Assembly: GCA_947470895.1 (NCBI GenBank)
Contig: CANIVF010000015.1
Location: forward strand, 1 to 64,000
Source: Bacteroidota bacterium
GTDB lineage: Bacteria > Bacteroidota > Bacteroidia > Cytophagales > Cyclobacteriaceae
Reading direction: 5' to 3'
DNA: 64,000 bases
Part shown: positions 10,123-19,769 of the stretch, piece after piece
Numbering within the stretch: the stretch's first letter is position 1
Layout of the letters: every line of letters starts with the position of its first letter
Translations under genes and position numbers: made by a program
Notes under the pieces: generated by a model
What the model was told of the DNA's origin: nothing
Databases searched by the model: none
What the model saw: the letters and a program-made list of their open reading frames with translations, nothing else

Positions 10123-10473
10123 CTATTTCTTGTGCTCCACTTTAAACTCATCCATCAGTTCTAATCCATAGGCTCTGATCGATTCGATGATCTGTATGGA
10201 TCTTCTCCCCCGCTCGGTAATAGAATATTCCACCTTAGGCGGAACCACGGGAAAGACTTTTCGATTGATAAAGTCTTCTTCTTCCAACTCCCTTAACTGA
10301 CTAGTCAACATTTTGTGAGTGATATGGGGAATGTCTTTTTTCAATTCTCCATAGCGAAGAGTCTTATCTTTTAACCGCCATAAAATCGGCATCTTCCACG
10401 TGCCCCCGATCCGGCCCATGGCAAATTCTACCGGGTTATAATAGAGTTTCTTGTTGTATAAAAATTCCGGCAT
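10123..10473 (-). CDS. HxlR family winged-helix transcriptional regulator
   Basis: 116 aa; GRIGGTWKMPILWRLKDKTLRYGELKKDIPHITHKMLTSQLRELEEEDFINRKVFPVVPPKVEYSITERGRR. Confidence 0.95.
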   Translation of the reverse strand: MPEFLYNKKLYYNPVEFAMGRIGGTWKMPILWRLKDKTLRYGELKKDIPHITHKMLTSQLRELEEEDFINRKVFPVVPPKVEYSITERGRRSIQIIESIRAYGLELMDEFKVEHKK

Positions 10474-10504
10474 AATCGCAATTAATGTATTTATCCATTT
10501 CTTT

Positions 10505-10530
10505 CCAATTAGTGTGTATCTACCAATTGG
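10505..10530. promoter_or_regulatory. Inverted repeat CCAATT-N14-AATTGG in the HxlR / DJ-1 divergent intergenic region; candidate HxlR operator
   Basis: CCAATT 10505-10510 and AATTGG 10525-10530, 32-57 nt upstream of the HxlR start. Confidence 0.4.
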
Positions 10531-10668
10531 GTAAGTATATTGTCAAAGGTATCATATTGAATGAATTTTGACTCGTCATTCAACAGTAAACAAGTTCAAT
10601 ATGAATCAGATTAAGGAAGTACAGAGCTATGTTCATTTTCATGGAGTGCCCTCAAAGGGAAAATTCTC

Positions 10669-11364
10669 ATGGTGGCCAGCAGTCCAGCAGTTTCAAAGCA
10701 AACAGGTTGGCCGATCGGGTTCTGGGCTGCCGAATTAACACACCCGTTGCGAGTATTTCAGGAAGCTGGTTACGAAGTAGAACTGGCATCCACTGAAGGA
10801 GGCAAACTTGAAATGGATGGTTACTCAAATCCAACTGATGCAAGTGGTTACTCTGAGCATGATGTGATCTCGTTAGGTTATCTCCAGCAAAAATCATTTA
10901 CTGATATGCTGACCAACACCAAGAAAATATCAGAGATTAAGCAAGCTGACTATGCTGCTATCTTTCTAGTGGGCGGACAAGGGCCGATGTACACATTTCG
11001 AGGTAATAAAGATCTTGAAAAACTATTCACCTCTTTTTATGAAGCCGGCAAACCTTCGGCTGCAGTTTGTCACTCAACCACGCTATTATTAGAAGCAAAA
11101 AAAACCAATGGTGAATTACTGGTAAAAGGAAAAACATGGACAGGTTTTGCTTCCGCAGAAGAGGAATTTGCAGATCAGGCCGTAGGAATGAAAATTCAAC
11201 CTTACAGGATTGAAGATGAAGCCAGAAAAATTGCAAACACCACGTTTAAGGTGGCGGCTCCTTTTTCATCATACGCCATAGCCGATGGTAATCTGATTAC
11301 CGGGCAACAACAAAACAGTGGTGCCGCTGCCGCGGAATTAGTCATGGAGCAACTATCAAAATAA
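10669..11364 (+). CDS. Type 1 glutamine amidotransferase / DJ-1-PfpI family protein (N-terminus uncertain)
   Basis: SSPAVSKQTGWPIGFWAAELTHPLRVFQEAGYEVELASTEGG...GGQGPMYTF...SAAVCHSTTLLLEA; expected first strand GKIL lies upstream in frame without a start codon. Confidence 0.88.
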   Translation: MVASSPAVSKQTGWPIGFWAAELTHPLRVFQEAGYEVELASTEGGKLEMDGYSNPTDASGYSEHDVISLGYLQQKSFTDMLTNTKKISEIKQADYAAIFLVGGQGPMYTFRGNKDLEKLFTSFYEAGKPSAAVCHSTTLLLEAKKTNGELLVKGKTWTGFASAEEEFADQAVGMKIQPYRIEDEARKIANTTFKVAAPFSSYAIADGNLITGQQQNSGAAAAELVMEQLSK

Positions 11365-11398
11365 TTAGGACACACAAAAGATGTGGTGATCGCCACAT

Positions 11399-12064
11399 AT
11401 GAATTTATTTATGATGAGGAGAAATATTTTCGTGATCTTTCTGGCATTTTTCATGATCGATGTTTTTGGACAGATCCCGGTTGAAGTTTTTGCAGGACAC
11501 CAAAAGACAACGATCGATATCATGTTTTTCAAATACTTTAAGAATAAGCAAAAGGAAAACTCAAAATTTCTATTCTTCAATCGCAATAGAACCAGTTTAG
11601 ATTACGAGCTGACGAGTTCCACAATTCTTCCTCAGTTCGGATTTACTGAAGCCATAAGCTATAGCGCTCCAGCGCTAAAAGGTTTCGCCCCGGTTACTGT
11701 AGCGCAAATATTGAATCGCGGTACTTATGCCAAAGCCGGAATACAATACGCACACATAAAGAAGGAGCTTACCATTTTTAGCTGGGTGGTGATGGAGACA
11801 ACTTCCAAACCAACAATAGATGTATTTATGCTTGTAAGGTATACACCTAAACTTACTGAACGATTAAATCTATTTACTCAGATAGAAAGTATCAACGCCT
11901 TTCCAACAGAAAGTAACGGCTTGCGAAACTTGATCCAGCGAATTCGCTTAGGTTTAAAAATGACCGACTGGCAATTTGGTGCAGGCGGTGATTTTAGTCA
12001 GTCAGGTAACACAACCTACTCTGCACTAAGCAACCTAGGTATATTCCTGCGACATGAATTTTGA
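11399..12064 (+). CDS. Hypothetical exported protein, possible outer-membrane beta-barrel
   Basis: 221 aa, signal peptide (RRNIFVIFLAFFMIDVFGQ), alternating beta-type C-terminus ending LGIFLRHEF. Confidence 0.65.
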   Translation: MNLFMMRRNIFVIFLAFFMIDVFGQIPVEVFAGHQKTTIDIMFFKYFKNKQKENSKFLFFNRNRTSLDYELTSSTILPQFGFTEAISYSAPALKGFAPVTVAQILNRGTYAKAGIQYAHIKKELTIFSWVVMETTSKPTIDVFMLVRYTPKLTERLNLFTQIESINAFPTESNGLRNLIQRIRLGLKMTDWQFGAGGDFSQSGNTTYSALSNLGIFLRHEF

Positions 12065-12073
12065 TATCAATGT

Positions 12074-13010
12074 ATGATTCTAAAAAGAAATTTTAATCCG
12101 TTAAAAATAATTCAGTATGTAAAAACTGAATTACTGATGGCCACTGTTGTTTCGGTGAGCGTTTATCTGCTGCATCACACTCAGATTGCAACCATCGCCA
12201 TACCCATTTCAATAGTTGGTATACTGGGCAGTGCGTTAGCCATTTTTATTGCCTTTAGAAATAATACCGCCTATTCTCGATGGTGGGAGGCAAGAACTGT
12301 CTGGGGTAACATCATCAACAAACAGTAGGATCTTTGCAAGACAAATTATCGCCAATGCAGATAATGCGGTTGCCACAGGCAAATCAACATCCGAAAAAGT
12401 ATCCGTTTATAAAAAGGAAATGATCTACCGCCAGATCGCATTCGCCCATACCCTTCGGTTGCATTTACGAAAACAACATACACCAGATGAATACAAGCAT
12501 CTGCTATCAGAAGCCGAGCTTGATCAACAGAAAGAAAAATACAACCTGCCTAACCTATTATTACTGCAACAAGGAATTCGCATCAAAGAAGGAATAAAAG
12601 AAGAAATATTAGGAGGATTCGACAATATCAGCCTGGAGCCTACTCTGGCAGGCTTTAACAACTTCCAGGGTTCCTGTGAACGAATAAAGAATACGCCATT
12701 ACTCAAGCAATACGACTTCTTTACACGCCTCTTTTTGGTTGTCTTCATGGTGGTTTTGCCGTTTTCACTGATCGCTGATTTTTCAAAAATGAATATTGAT
12801 TACCTCATGATTCCTGTTTCTATCCTGTTGGCCTATGTGTTTGCCACCATGGGAAAAGTAGGAGAAGTAAATGAAGACCCATTTGAAAATAAGATAACTG
12901 ACATTCCCATGACAGCACTTTGTAACACAATAGAAAGAGATTTAAAAGAAATGCTGGGAGACACAGACTTACCAAACAAAATAGAATCGCAAAAAGGGTT
13001 CTTGTTATAA
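12074..13010 (+). pseudogene. Bestrophin family anion channel, apparent 1-nt frameshift
   Basis: ORF 12074-12328 gives ...FIAFRNNTAYSRWWEARTVWGNIINKQ*; the next frame continues SRIFARQIIANADNAV... to 13010. Removing one A from AACAAACAGTAGG restores NIINNSRIFARQ. Confidence 0.85.
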
Positions 13011-13011
13011 G

Positions 13012-13632
13012 ATGGAAAATCAACCCGCTATATCAACAGGAAGACTGGAGGCGTTTAGTGATGGCGTAATAGCTATTATAATCACAGTAATGGTATTTGA
13101 CTTGAAGTTCACCAGCCTGCCAACCGAACAAACCCTTTGGGAAGATATCAAACCACTTGTGCCGAAATTTATTTCCTATACGTTAAGTTTTTTGATGCTG
13201 GCCATCATGTGGGTAAACCACCATCAGTTGTTTCACCAGATAAAATATGCCAATAGAAAATTACTATGGCTAAACATACATCTTTTATTCTGGATGAGTC
13301 TGATTCCATTTGCCACCAATTTCATTGGATCAAATCCCTTATTACCACACGCAAGCTTTGTTTATGGAATCATTTTCTTTACCAATGCATCAGGCTTTAC
13401 GCTGATTAGAAATTATGTATCCGGAAAAGTGAAATTGGTGCATGAATCCATTCCAAAAAATCAAATGATTTCCGCCAAGCGAAAAAACTGGTTAGGCATG
13501 ACCCTATATTTATTTGCTGCCGTGATCGCATTTGTTTCAGTAAACATCTCGTTTATAATTTTTCTCATTGCGCCCCTCTTGTATTTTATTCCAAAAAATA
13601 TCATTCACGAATCAGTAGCTACCCAGAATTGA
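13012..13632 (+). CDS. TMEM175 family (DUF1211) potassium channel-like membrane protein
   Basis: RLEAFSDGVIAIIITVMVFDLK (FSDG filter motif), WVNHHQLF. Confidence 0.92.
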   Translation: MENQPAISTGRLEAFSDGVIAIIITVMVFDLKFTSLPTEQTLWEDIKPLVPKFISYTLSFLMLAIMWVNHHQLFHQIKYANRKLLWLNIHLLFWMSLIPFATNFIGSNPLLPHASFVYGIIFFTNASGFTLIRNYVSGKVKLVHESIPKNQMISAKRKNWLGMTLYLFAAVIAFVSVNISFIIFLIAPLLYFIPKNIIHESVATQN

Positions 13633-13697
13633 ATGCACTTGAGATATTGTCCGAAGCAATAAGTATTTGTAATTTAAAGCACATTAAAAAAACCAAT

Positions 13698-14111
13698 ATG
13701 AAAAGATCAGCAACAGCCATCTGGCAAGGAAGTGGAAAAGAAGGACAAGGAAACCTGACCACACAAAGTACCGTGTTAAACAAAACCCAATACTCGTACA
13801 CCAGTCGTTTTGAACAAGGTATTGGCACTAATCCTGAAGAATTGATTGCAGCGGCCCATGCCGGATGCTTCACGATGAAACTTAGTTTCAACTTAGGTGG
13901 AGCAGGCTTTACTCCCGATCTGCTGGAAACGCGATGTGAAATAAATTTTGTGGATGGTGTATTAACAGAATCTCATTTAATCTTAACTGCCACGGTAAAA
14001 GGTATCGATCAGCCTAAGTTTGCTGAATTAGTAGCTGATGCCGAAGCAAATTGCCCGATCTCAAAGGTGTTGAATACAAAAATCTCCGTTGACTTTACGT
14101 TAAATCCGTAA
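13698..14111 (+). CDS. OsmC family peroxiredoxin
   Basis: MKRSATAIWQGSGKEGQGNLTTQST...GTNPEELIAAAHAGCFTMKLS...EANCPISKVL; start reassigned from 13629. Confidence 0.93.
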   Translation: MKRSATAIWQGSGKEGQGNLTTQSTVLNKTQYSYTSRFEQGIGTNPEELIAAAHAGCFTMKLSFNLGGAGFTPDLLETRCEINFVDGVLTESHLILTATVKGIDQPKFAELVADAEANCPISKVLNTKISVDFTLNP

Positions 14112-14113
14112 GC

Positions 14114-14731
14114 ATGAAAATTGCAATCATAGGTTCTGGCAACGTTGGTTCTGCCTTGGGCAAAGGATGGTTAAATGCAGGGCACGAGGTTGTCTTTGGC
14201 GTGCGCGATCCCCAATCGCCCAAAACACAAAAAGTATTGGCATTGATACCTGAAGCAAAATTGAATACCGTAGCCGATGCTTCCATCAATGCCGTTGTGA
14301 TTGTGATCACAACACCACCGGAAGCTGTCTTAGATTTAATTCCACAACTGGGCAATGTATCCAATAAAGTGATCATCGACACTACTAATTCTATCCGTAC
14401 AAAGCCAGCGCCTTATGCCACAGCTTATGATGCAATTAAAGAAATTTCGAAAGCACAGGATCTTGTAAAATGCTTTAACTCTACCGGCTTTGAAAACATG
14501 CTCAATCCCAACTATCATGGGGAGGGCATTGACATGTTTGCTGCCGGCAATAGTAAGAAAGCAAAACAAGTGGCCGGGCAATTAGCCAAAGACATTGGCT
14601 TTGCCACTTGCTACGATTTTGGCGGTGATGACAAAGTTGAGTTGCTTGAAAAATTTGCATTGAGCTGGATCAACATGGCCATCATGCAGAGACATGGAAG
14701 GAATCTTGCTTTTAAGTTGGTGAGGAGATAA
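14114..14731 (+). CDS. NADPH-dependent F420 reductase-like NAD(P)-binding oxidoreductase
   Basis: MKIAIIGSGNVGSALGKGWLNAGHEVVFGVRDP, CFNSTGFENM. Confidence 0.88.
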   Translation: MKIAIIGSGNVGSALGKGWLNAGHEVVFGVRDPQSPKTQKVLALIPEAKLNTVADASINAVVIVITTPPEAVLDLIPQLGNVSNKVIIDTTNSIRTKPAPYATAYDAIKEISKAQDLVKCFNSTGFENMLNPNYHGEGIDMFAAGNSKKAKQVAGQLAKDIGFATCYDFGGDDKVELLEKFALSWINMAIMQRHGRNLAFKLVRR

Positions 14732-14738
14732 TACTCGC

Positions 14739-15758
14739 TTAGCGAAGGTTGAGCGGAATGTAATCTTTGGCTCTCTTCTTCAAAACGCCAAATTCATTGA
14801 ATCGGTAACCGATCATTAACTTGACAAATGTGTTGGTGTTGGTAAACCGAATCTCGTCAAATCGGATGTAGCGCGATTGCGTTACTAAACTCATTCCTCC
14901 AAAAATACGATCGCTGTTATATCCCAAAGAAAAACGGATATCACTATACGTGTTAACAGCAATATCAAAATTTTCTTTTCCTCCGGGTCTACTATAGGCG
15001 ATCCAGTTATGCGCTGGGCCAAGTGACAAAGCACCATTTAAAAAGAAAGAACGATAAACCAGGGTATACGTGTAACCACCCGCAATACTCAACGTGGTAT
15101 ATCGCATCAGAAGTAAATCAGCAGTAGCAGCTTGCGGATCATATTGTTTGGTTAGAATAACAGAATCGGCCGAAAGTTTGAATTTGTTCAGATTACCCGT
15201 GATAATGACTGACCCTGCACTTTTTATCTGGCGTTCAGAATAGTTGTATGCTGCGCGTAATGAAAAGCTCTTTACATTGAATGCATAAATTCCATTAACA
15301 CCGGTATTCGTCAAATCAATATCAGGACGTTTTATAACCACACCCGAGGATGGGCGCGAGGTGTCTGCAAAATAAAAGCCAGTGTACTGTTGTCGAAAAA
15401 CATCAACACCCCAATTGTTGCCCAGAAAGTTAGCATGAAATTCACGCGCCTCGGTAGATCCATACGTGCTCTGACTCTTGTCATTAATAGGCATGGCAAA
15501 AGAGATTTCGGCCGTGATTTCAAACAGATAAACTCCAACACCTAAACTAAATGAGTTGTTCGGTTTGTAATTAATTTTTTCATTGTTCCCATCACGAATA
15601 TCAAAGGAAAGTGAGCGCTTCTTAAAGTGAGGCCAGATAAAAAACTTATCCGGAAATTTTTCGATATACTCATTGCGAAGCGTATCAGAAAAATGCTGGG
15701 CGGCAGTAGCTTTAGTGGCTATTAAAAATAGAACTGAAACAAAAAAGTAACGGATCAT
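14739..15758 (-). CDS. DUF4421-like outer-membrane beta-barrel protein
   Basis: 339 aa with signal peptide; SDTLRNEYIEKFPDKFFIWPHFKKRSLSFDIRD... and beta-barrel-like repeats. Confidence 0.8.
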   Translation of the reverse strand: MIRYFFVSVLFLIATKATAAQHFSDTLRNEYIEKFPDKFFIWPHFKKRSLSFDIRDGNNEKINYKPNNSFSLGVGVYLFEITAEISFAMPINDKSQSTYGSTEAREFHANFLGNNWGVDVFRQQYTGFYFADTSRPSSGVVIKRPDIDLTNTGVNGIYAFNVKSFSLRAAYNYSERQIKSAGSVIITGNLNKFKLSADSVILTKQYDPQAATADLLLMRYTTLSIAGGYTYTLVYRSFFLNGALSLGPAHNWIAYSRPGGKENFDIAVNTYSDIRFSLGYNSDRIFGGMSLVTQSRYIRFDEIRFTNTNTFVKLMIGYRFNEFGVLKKRAKDYIPLNLR

Positions 15759-15761
15759 CCG

Positions 15762-17159
15762 CTATAATATATACTCACTCAAATCCCTGTTCTTCACCAG
15801 ACCACTTAATTTCTCTTTCACCATTTCTTTCGTAATGGCAATCTGAGAATGGGTTGGAATTTTATCTGGCACGTCAAATGAAAATTCATTCAGCAACTTG
15901 CTCATCACTGTATGCAATCTACGTGCTCCAATATTTTCAACCTCTGCGTTTATATCAAATGCTGCCTGGGCAATCTCAATAATAGAATCGTCTGAAAAAT
16001 CTAACTGCACACCTTCAGATTCAAACAATGCCTTATATTGTTTGGTTAACGCATTTTTCGGTTCTGTTAGTATGCGTACAAAGTCATCCTGAGTAAGATT
16101 GGTGAGCTCTACACGAATGGGGAAACGACCTTGCAATTCAGGAATAAGATCAGAAGGTTTTGAAGTGTGAAATGCTCCAGCTGCAACAAACAACACATGA
16201 TCCGTTTTAATTACACCATATTTTGTGTTCACGGTGCTTCCCTCAACGATGGGAAGTAAATCCCGCTGCACTCCTTCGCGGCTCACATCAGGTCCGCCAC
16301 CACCCTTCTTTCCGGAACCAGACACGATCTTATCAATCTCATCGATAAAAATAATTCCGGCATCTTCTGCTTTACGAAGAGCTTCCTCTTTCACTTCATC
16401 CATATCAATGAGTTTAAGCGACTCCTCTTCCAATAAAATCTTTCTGGCTTCTCCTACTGTCACTTTACGCTTCTTCGCTTTTTTAGGCATCATACCACCT
16501 AACATCTCCTGAAGGTTCATCATGGATACTTCGTCCATCATGCCTGCACCAATCATTCCTACACCCGGTCCTGAATTTTGCTTGATGTTGATTTCAATCT
16601 TTCGATCTTCCAGCTCACCATTCTTTATCTTATCCCGAAACAAATTACGCGTACGCTCATTCAACTCTACATCACTGGTTGGAGTCTCTTGTGAATCATT
16701 TGATGTAACAGAAAATCCCGCTGCAGCTGATCGCATGGGTGGAATCAATGCATCTAAAATGATTTCTTCCACGGCTTGAGCAGCCTTCTCTTTCACTTCT
16801 TCCTTTTTTCGCGCCTTCACCATGTTAACCGATTGGTCCACCAGATCGCGCACCATGCTTTCTACATCGCGACCTACATAACCCACTTCTGTAAATTTTG
16901 ATGCCTCCACTTTTACAAAGGGTGCATCAGCTATACGGGCTAGTCTTCGGGCAATTTCTGTTTTACCAACACCTGTTGCTCCAATCATCAGGATATTATT
17001 TGGAACAATCTCGCTTTGAATGTATGACTTCACGCTCATGCGCCTCCAGCGATTTCGTAACGCGATGGCTACGTTGCGCTTTGCTTCGTATTGACCAATG
17101 ATGTATTTGTCCAGCTCTTGTACAATCTGCTGGGGAGTTAAATATTTTGGATCTAACAT
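15762..17159 (-). CDS. hslU: HslU (ClpY) ATPase subunit
   Basis: 465 aa; YLTPQQIVQELDKYIIGQYEAKRNVAIALRNRWRR, GATGVGKTEIARRLA, GFPIRVEL-like GRFPIRVELTNLT, C-terminal LSEYIL. Confidence 0.96.
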   Translation of the reverse strand: MLDPKYLTPQQIVQELDKYIIGQYEAKRNVAIALRNRWRRMSVKSYIQSEIVPNNILMIGATGVGKTEIARRLARIADAPFVKVEASKFTEVGYVGRDVESMVRDLVDQSVNMVKARKKEEVKEKAAQAVEEIILDALIPPMRSAAAGFSVTSNDSQETPTSDVELNERTRNLFRDKIKNGELEDRKIEINIKQNSGPGVGMIGAGMMDEVSMMNLQEMLGGMMPKKAKKRKVTVGEARKILLEEESLKLIDMDEVKEEALRKAEDAGIIFIDEIDKIVSGSGKKGGGGPDVSREGVQRDLLPIVEGSTVNTKYGVIKTDHVLFVAAGAFHTSKPSDLIPELQGRFPIRVELTNLTQDDFVRILTEPKNALTKQYKALFESEGVQLDFSDDSIIEIAQAAFDINAEVENIGARRLHTVMSKLLNEFSFDVPDKIPTHSQIAITKEMVKEKLSGLVKNRDLSEYIL

Positions 17160-17186
17160 GTCATTCGGTTTATGAAAATTAAACGG

Positions 17187-19643
17187 CTATGCCTTCACAT
17201 CCGTCAGAACAAATGTAAGTGGCTTGTCTACCTTCTCCTTCAGCAGGGCAATTTTCAATACATCATCAACGGTATCGACATAATGAAACGTAAGCCCTTT
17301 TATATAATGCTTTTCAATTTCAAGAATGTCGCGTTTGTTGCGCTGACTAAGGATTATTTCCTTAATACCACTTCGTTTCGCTGCGAGTATTTTCTCTTTT
17401 ATCCCTCCTACCGGAAGAACTTTTCCTCGCAGCGTTATTTCGCCCGTCATGGCCAGCTTATCTTTTACTTTTCGTTGCGTAAAAATAGAAGCTAATGAAG
17501 TCAACATGGTGATACCAGCCGAAGGTCCATCTTTAGGAACAGCCCCGGCAGGAACGTGTATGTGCAAGTCATATTGCTGAAACACACGATGATCAATGCC
17601 AAGCTGTTCCGCATTGGATTTTAAATATGACAAGGCAGCCATCGCTGATTCTTTCATCACATCGCCTAACTGACCGGAAATGGTAATCCCACCTTTTCCT
17701 TTATTCAAGCTCGACTCCACAAAAAGAATATCGCCACCCACTTGGGTCCAGGCTAATCCAGTAACCACTCCGGCAATACTATTTCCCTGGTATAATTCTT
17801 CATCAAAGATTTCAGCGCCCAACACCTTCACTACAAATTCAGGTGTTACATCTTTTTCAAATTCTTCTTCCATGGCTACTGACTTTGCCATGCTTCGGAT
17901 GACCGAACCTATCTTCCGTTCCAAATTCCGTACACCCGATTCTCTGGTATAGCTCTCGATCACTTTCAACAAGGACTCCTTCGAAAATTTAACCTGAGAT
18001 GCTTTCAACCCATGCTCGGTAAGTTGCTTCGGCACTAAATGCTTGATCGCAATCTGAAGTTTCTCTTCTACCGTGTAACCGGTTAGTTCGATGATCTCCA
18101 TACGATCGCGCAAAGCAGGATGAATGCTATCCAATGAATTGGCCGTTGCAATAAACAATACTTTGGAAAGATCATACTCCACTTCCAGATAATTATCACC
18201 GAATGTATTGTTTTGTTCCGGGTCCAATACTTCTAGCAATGCCGATGAGGGATCGCCACGAAAATCAGATTTCACCTTATCAATTTCATCTAAAATAAAA
18301 ACCGGATTGGATGATTTTGCTTTTTTAATGTTGGCAAGAATCTTACCCGGCATGGCACCTACATAGGTTTTGCGATGACCACGAATTTCTGCCTCATCGT
18401 GCACGCCACCCAACGACATGCGCACGTAATTTCGATTGAGCGACTTAGCAATGGATTTTCCCAAAGAAGTTTTTCCTACACCGGGAGGACCATACAAACA
18501 TAAGATCGGTCCATTCATATCCTTCTTCAACTTGAGCACCGCCATGTATTCTATGATGCGTGTCTTTACTTTCTCAAGTCCAAAATGATCTTTATCCAGA
18601 ATTTTACGCGCCTTCTTCAAATCGAAATCATCCAGTGTGTATTCAAACCACGGTAAGTCGAGCATAAACTCTACGTAGTTCATGGCAACAGGAAACTCAG
18701 CCGCTTGCGGATTGATTCGAAGTAGCTTATCTAATTCTTTATTGAAATGAGCGGCAGCAGCCTTCGACCATTTTTTGTCGGCTCCGCGTTTGCGCAGCTT
18801 TTCAATTTCTTTATCAGGCCCATCATATCCCAACTCGTCTTGCAATACTTTAATCTGCTGACGCAAGAAATAATCACGTTGTTGCTGATCGATGTCGGTG
18901 TGTACCTTCTTTTGAATCTCATGCTTGATCTCCAACATCTGAATTTCCTTCAGCATGTATTGCAACAGCAACGTGCCACGCTCGATGATGTTATTCGTTT
19001 CTAAAATTTTTTGTTTATCGGGCACTTCCACATTCAAGTTCGATGCTACGAAGTGAATCAGAAATCCGGTGCTTTGTATATTATCCAATGCAACCTGAGC
19101 TTCTTGTGGAATATCAGGATTTAATTTTAAAATTTTTGAAGCCGCCTCTTTCAAGGATTGAACGAGTGCTTTTACTTCTTTACTCTCCAGATCAAGGGTG
19201 GGTTCTACCTCCAACTCCACCTTGGCGGTCATGAAGGGTTCGTCTTGCAAAAACTCTTTTATCGCAAAACGATTTTTACCCTGAATAATGATTGTGGTGT
19301 TTCCATCGGGCAACACCAGCATTTTTATAATCCGGGCCACCGTGCCAAAACGATATAAGTCATCAGAGTTGGGTTCTTCCGCTTGTTTATTTTTCTGCGC
19401 GATTACACCAATGATGCGACTGCCCTGATATGCCTTCTTGATGAGCCGAATGGATTTTTGACGTGTAACCGTTATGGGTATGACCACACCCGGAAACAGG
19501 ACCGTATTCTTTATAGGCAGAATAGAAAGTTCTTCCGGAAGGTCCTCTGGTTTAAGATCTGATTCCTGTTCGGGATTGATCAATTGAATCATTTCGTCCG
19601 AATCGTCTTGAACCAGTGGAGTTATTGCTAAAGATTTAAACAT
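17187..19643 (-). CDS. lon: ATP-dependent protease Lon
   Basis: Lon N-domain, [17 protein letters not shown], catalytic [10 protein letters not shown]; start assigned at [18 protein letters not shown]. Confidence 0.96.
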   Translation of the reverse strand: MFKSLAITPLVQDDSDEMIQLINPEQESDLKPEDLPEELSILPIKNTVLFPGVVIPITVTRQKSIRLIKKAYQGSRIIGVIAQKNKQAEEPNSDDLYRFGTVARIIKMLVLPDGNTTIIIQGKNRFAIKEFLQDEPFMTAKVELEVEPTLDLESKEVKALVQSLKEAASKILKLNPDIPQEAQVALDNIQSTGFLIHFVASNLNVEVPDKQKILETNNIIERGTLLLQYMLKEIQMLEIKHEIQKKVHTDIDQQQRDYFLRQQIKVLQDELGYDGPDKEIEKLRKRGADKKWSKAAAAHFNKELDKLLRINPQAAEFPVAMNYVEFMLDLPWFEYTLDDFDLKKARKILDKDHFGLEKVKTRIIEYMAVLKLKKDMNGPILCLYGPPGVGKTSLGKSIAKSLNRNYVRMSLGGVHDEAEIRGHRKTYVGAMPGKILANIKKAKSSNPVFILDEIDKVKSDFRGDPSSALLEVLDPEQNNTFGDNYLEVEYDLSKVLFIATANSLDSIHPALRDRMEIIELTGYTVEEKLQIAIKHLVPKQLTEHGLKASQVKFSKESLLKVIESYTRESGVRNLERKIGSVIRSMAKSVAMEEEFEKDVTPEFVVKVLGAEIFDEELYQGNSIAGVVTGLAWTQVGGDILFVESSLNKGKGGITISGQLGDVMKESAMAALSYLKSNAEQLGIDHRVFQQYDLHIHVPAGAVPKDGPSAGITMLTSLASIFTQRKVKDKLAMTGEITLRGKVLPVGGIKEKILAAKRSGIKEIILSQRNKRDILEIEKHYIKGLTFHYVDTVDDVLKIALLKEKVDKPLTFVLTDVKA

Positions 19644-19653
19644 AATTTGCAGA

Positions 19654-19668
19654 GTGCCAATTTGACAC
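19654..19668. promoter_or_regulatory. Near-palindrome GTGCCAATTTGACAC upstream of lon
   Basis: Imperfect 7+1+7 palindrome 11 nt upstream of the lon start. Confidence 0.35.
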
Positions 19669-19746
19669 AAAAAAAGGGTGTATCCAATTAATTTTATATG
19701 CATCGTGTTAGGGTCAATCCGTATGCCATGGTTTTGCTATTCAGCT

Positions 19747-19763
19747 AAAATTGTGTCAATTTT
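19747..19763. promoter_or_regulatory. Perfect palindrome AAAATTG-TGT-CAATTTT upstream of the OmpA/PD40 gene
   Basis: 7+3+7 palindrome ending 6 nt before the GTG start at 19770. Confidence 0.4.
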
Positions 19764-19769
19764 CGTGAA

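Noticed and set aside
12249-13010. Independent 253-aa gene
   Set aside because: It is the frameshifted C-terminal part of bestrophin; the first residues before SRIFARQ are out-of-frame translation.
15332-15541. Antisense/overlapping small ORFs (many in the ORF track)
   Set aside because: Overlap confident genes in alternative frames, with no motif or coding character beyond chance.
19643-19670. Sigma-54 promoter (TTGGCAC...TGCA) upstream of lon
   Set aside because: Spacing between the -24-like and -12-like elements is too short.
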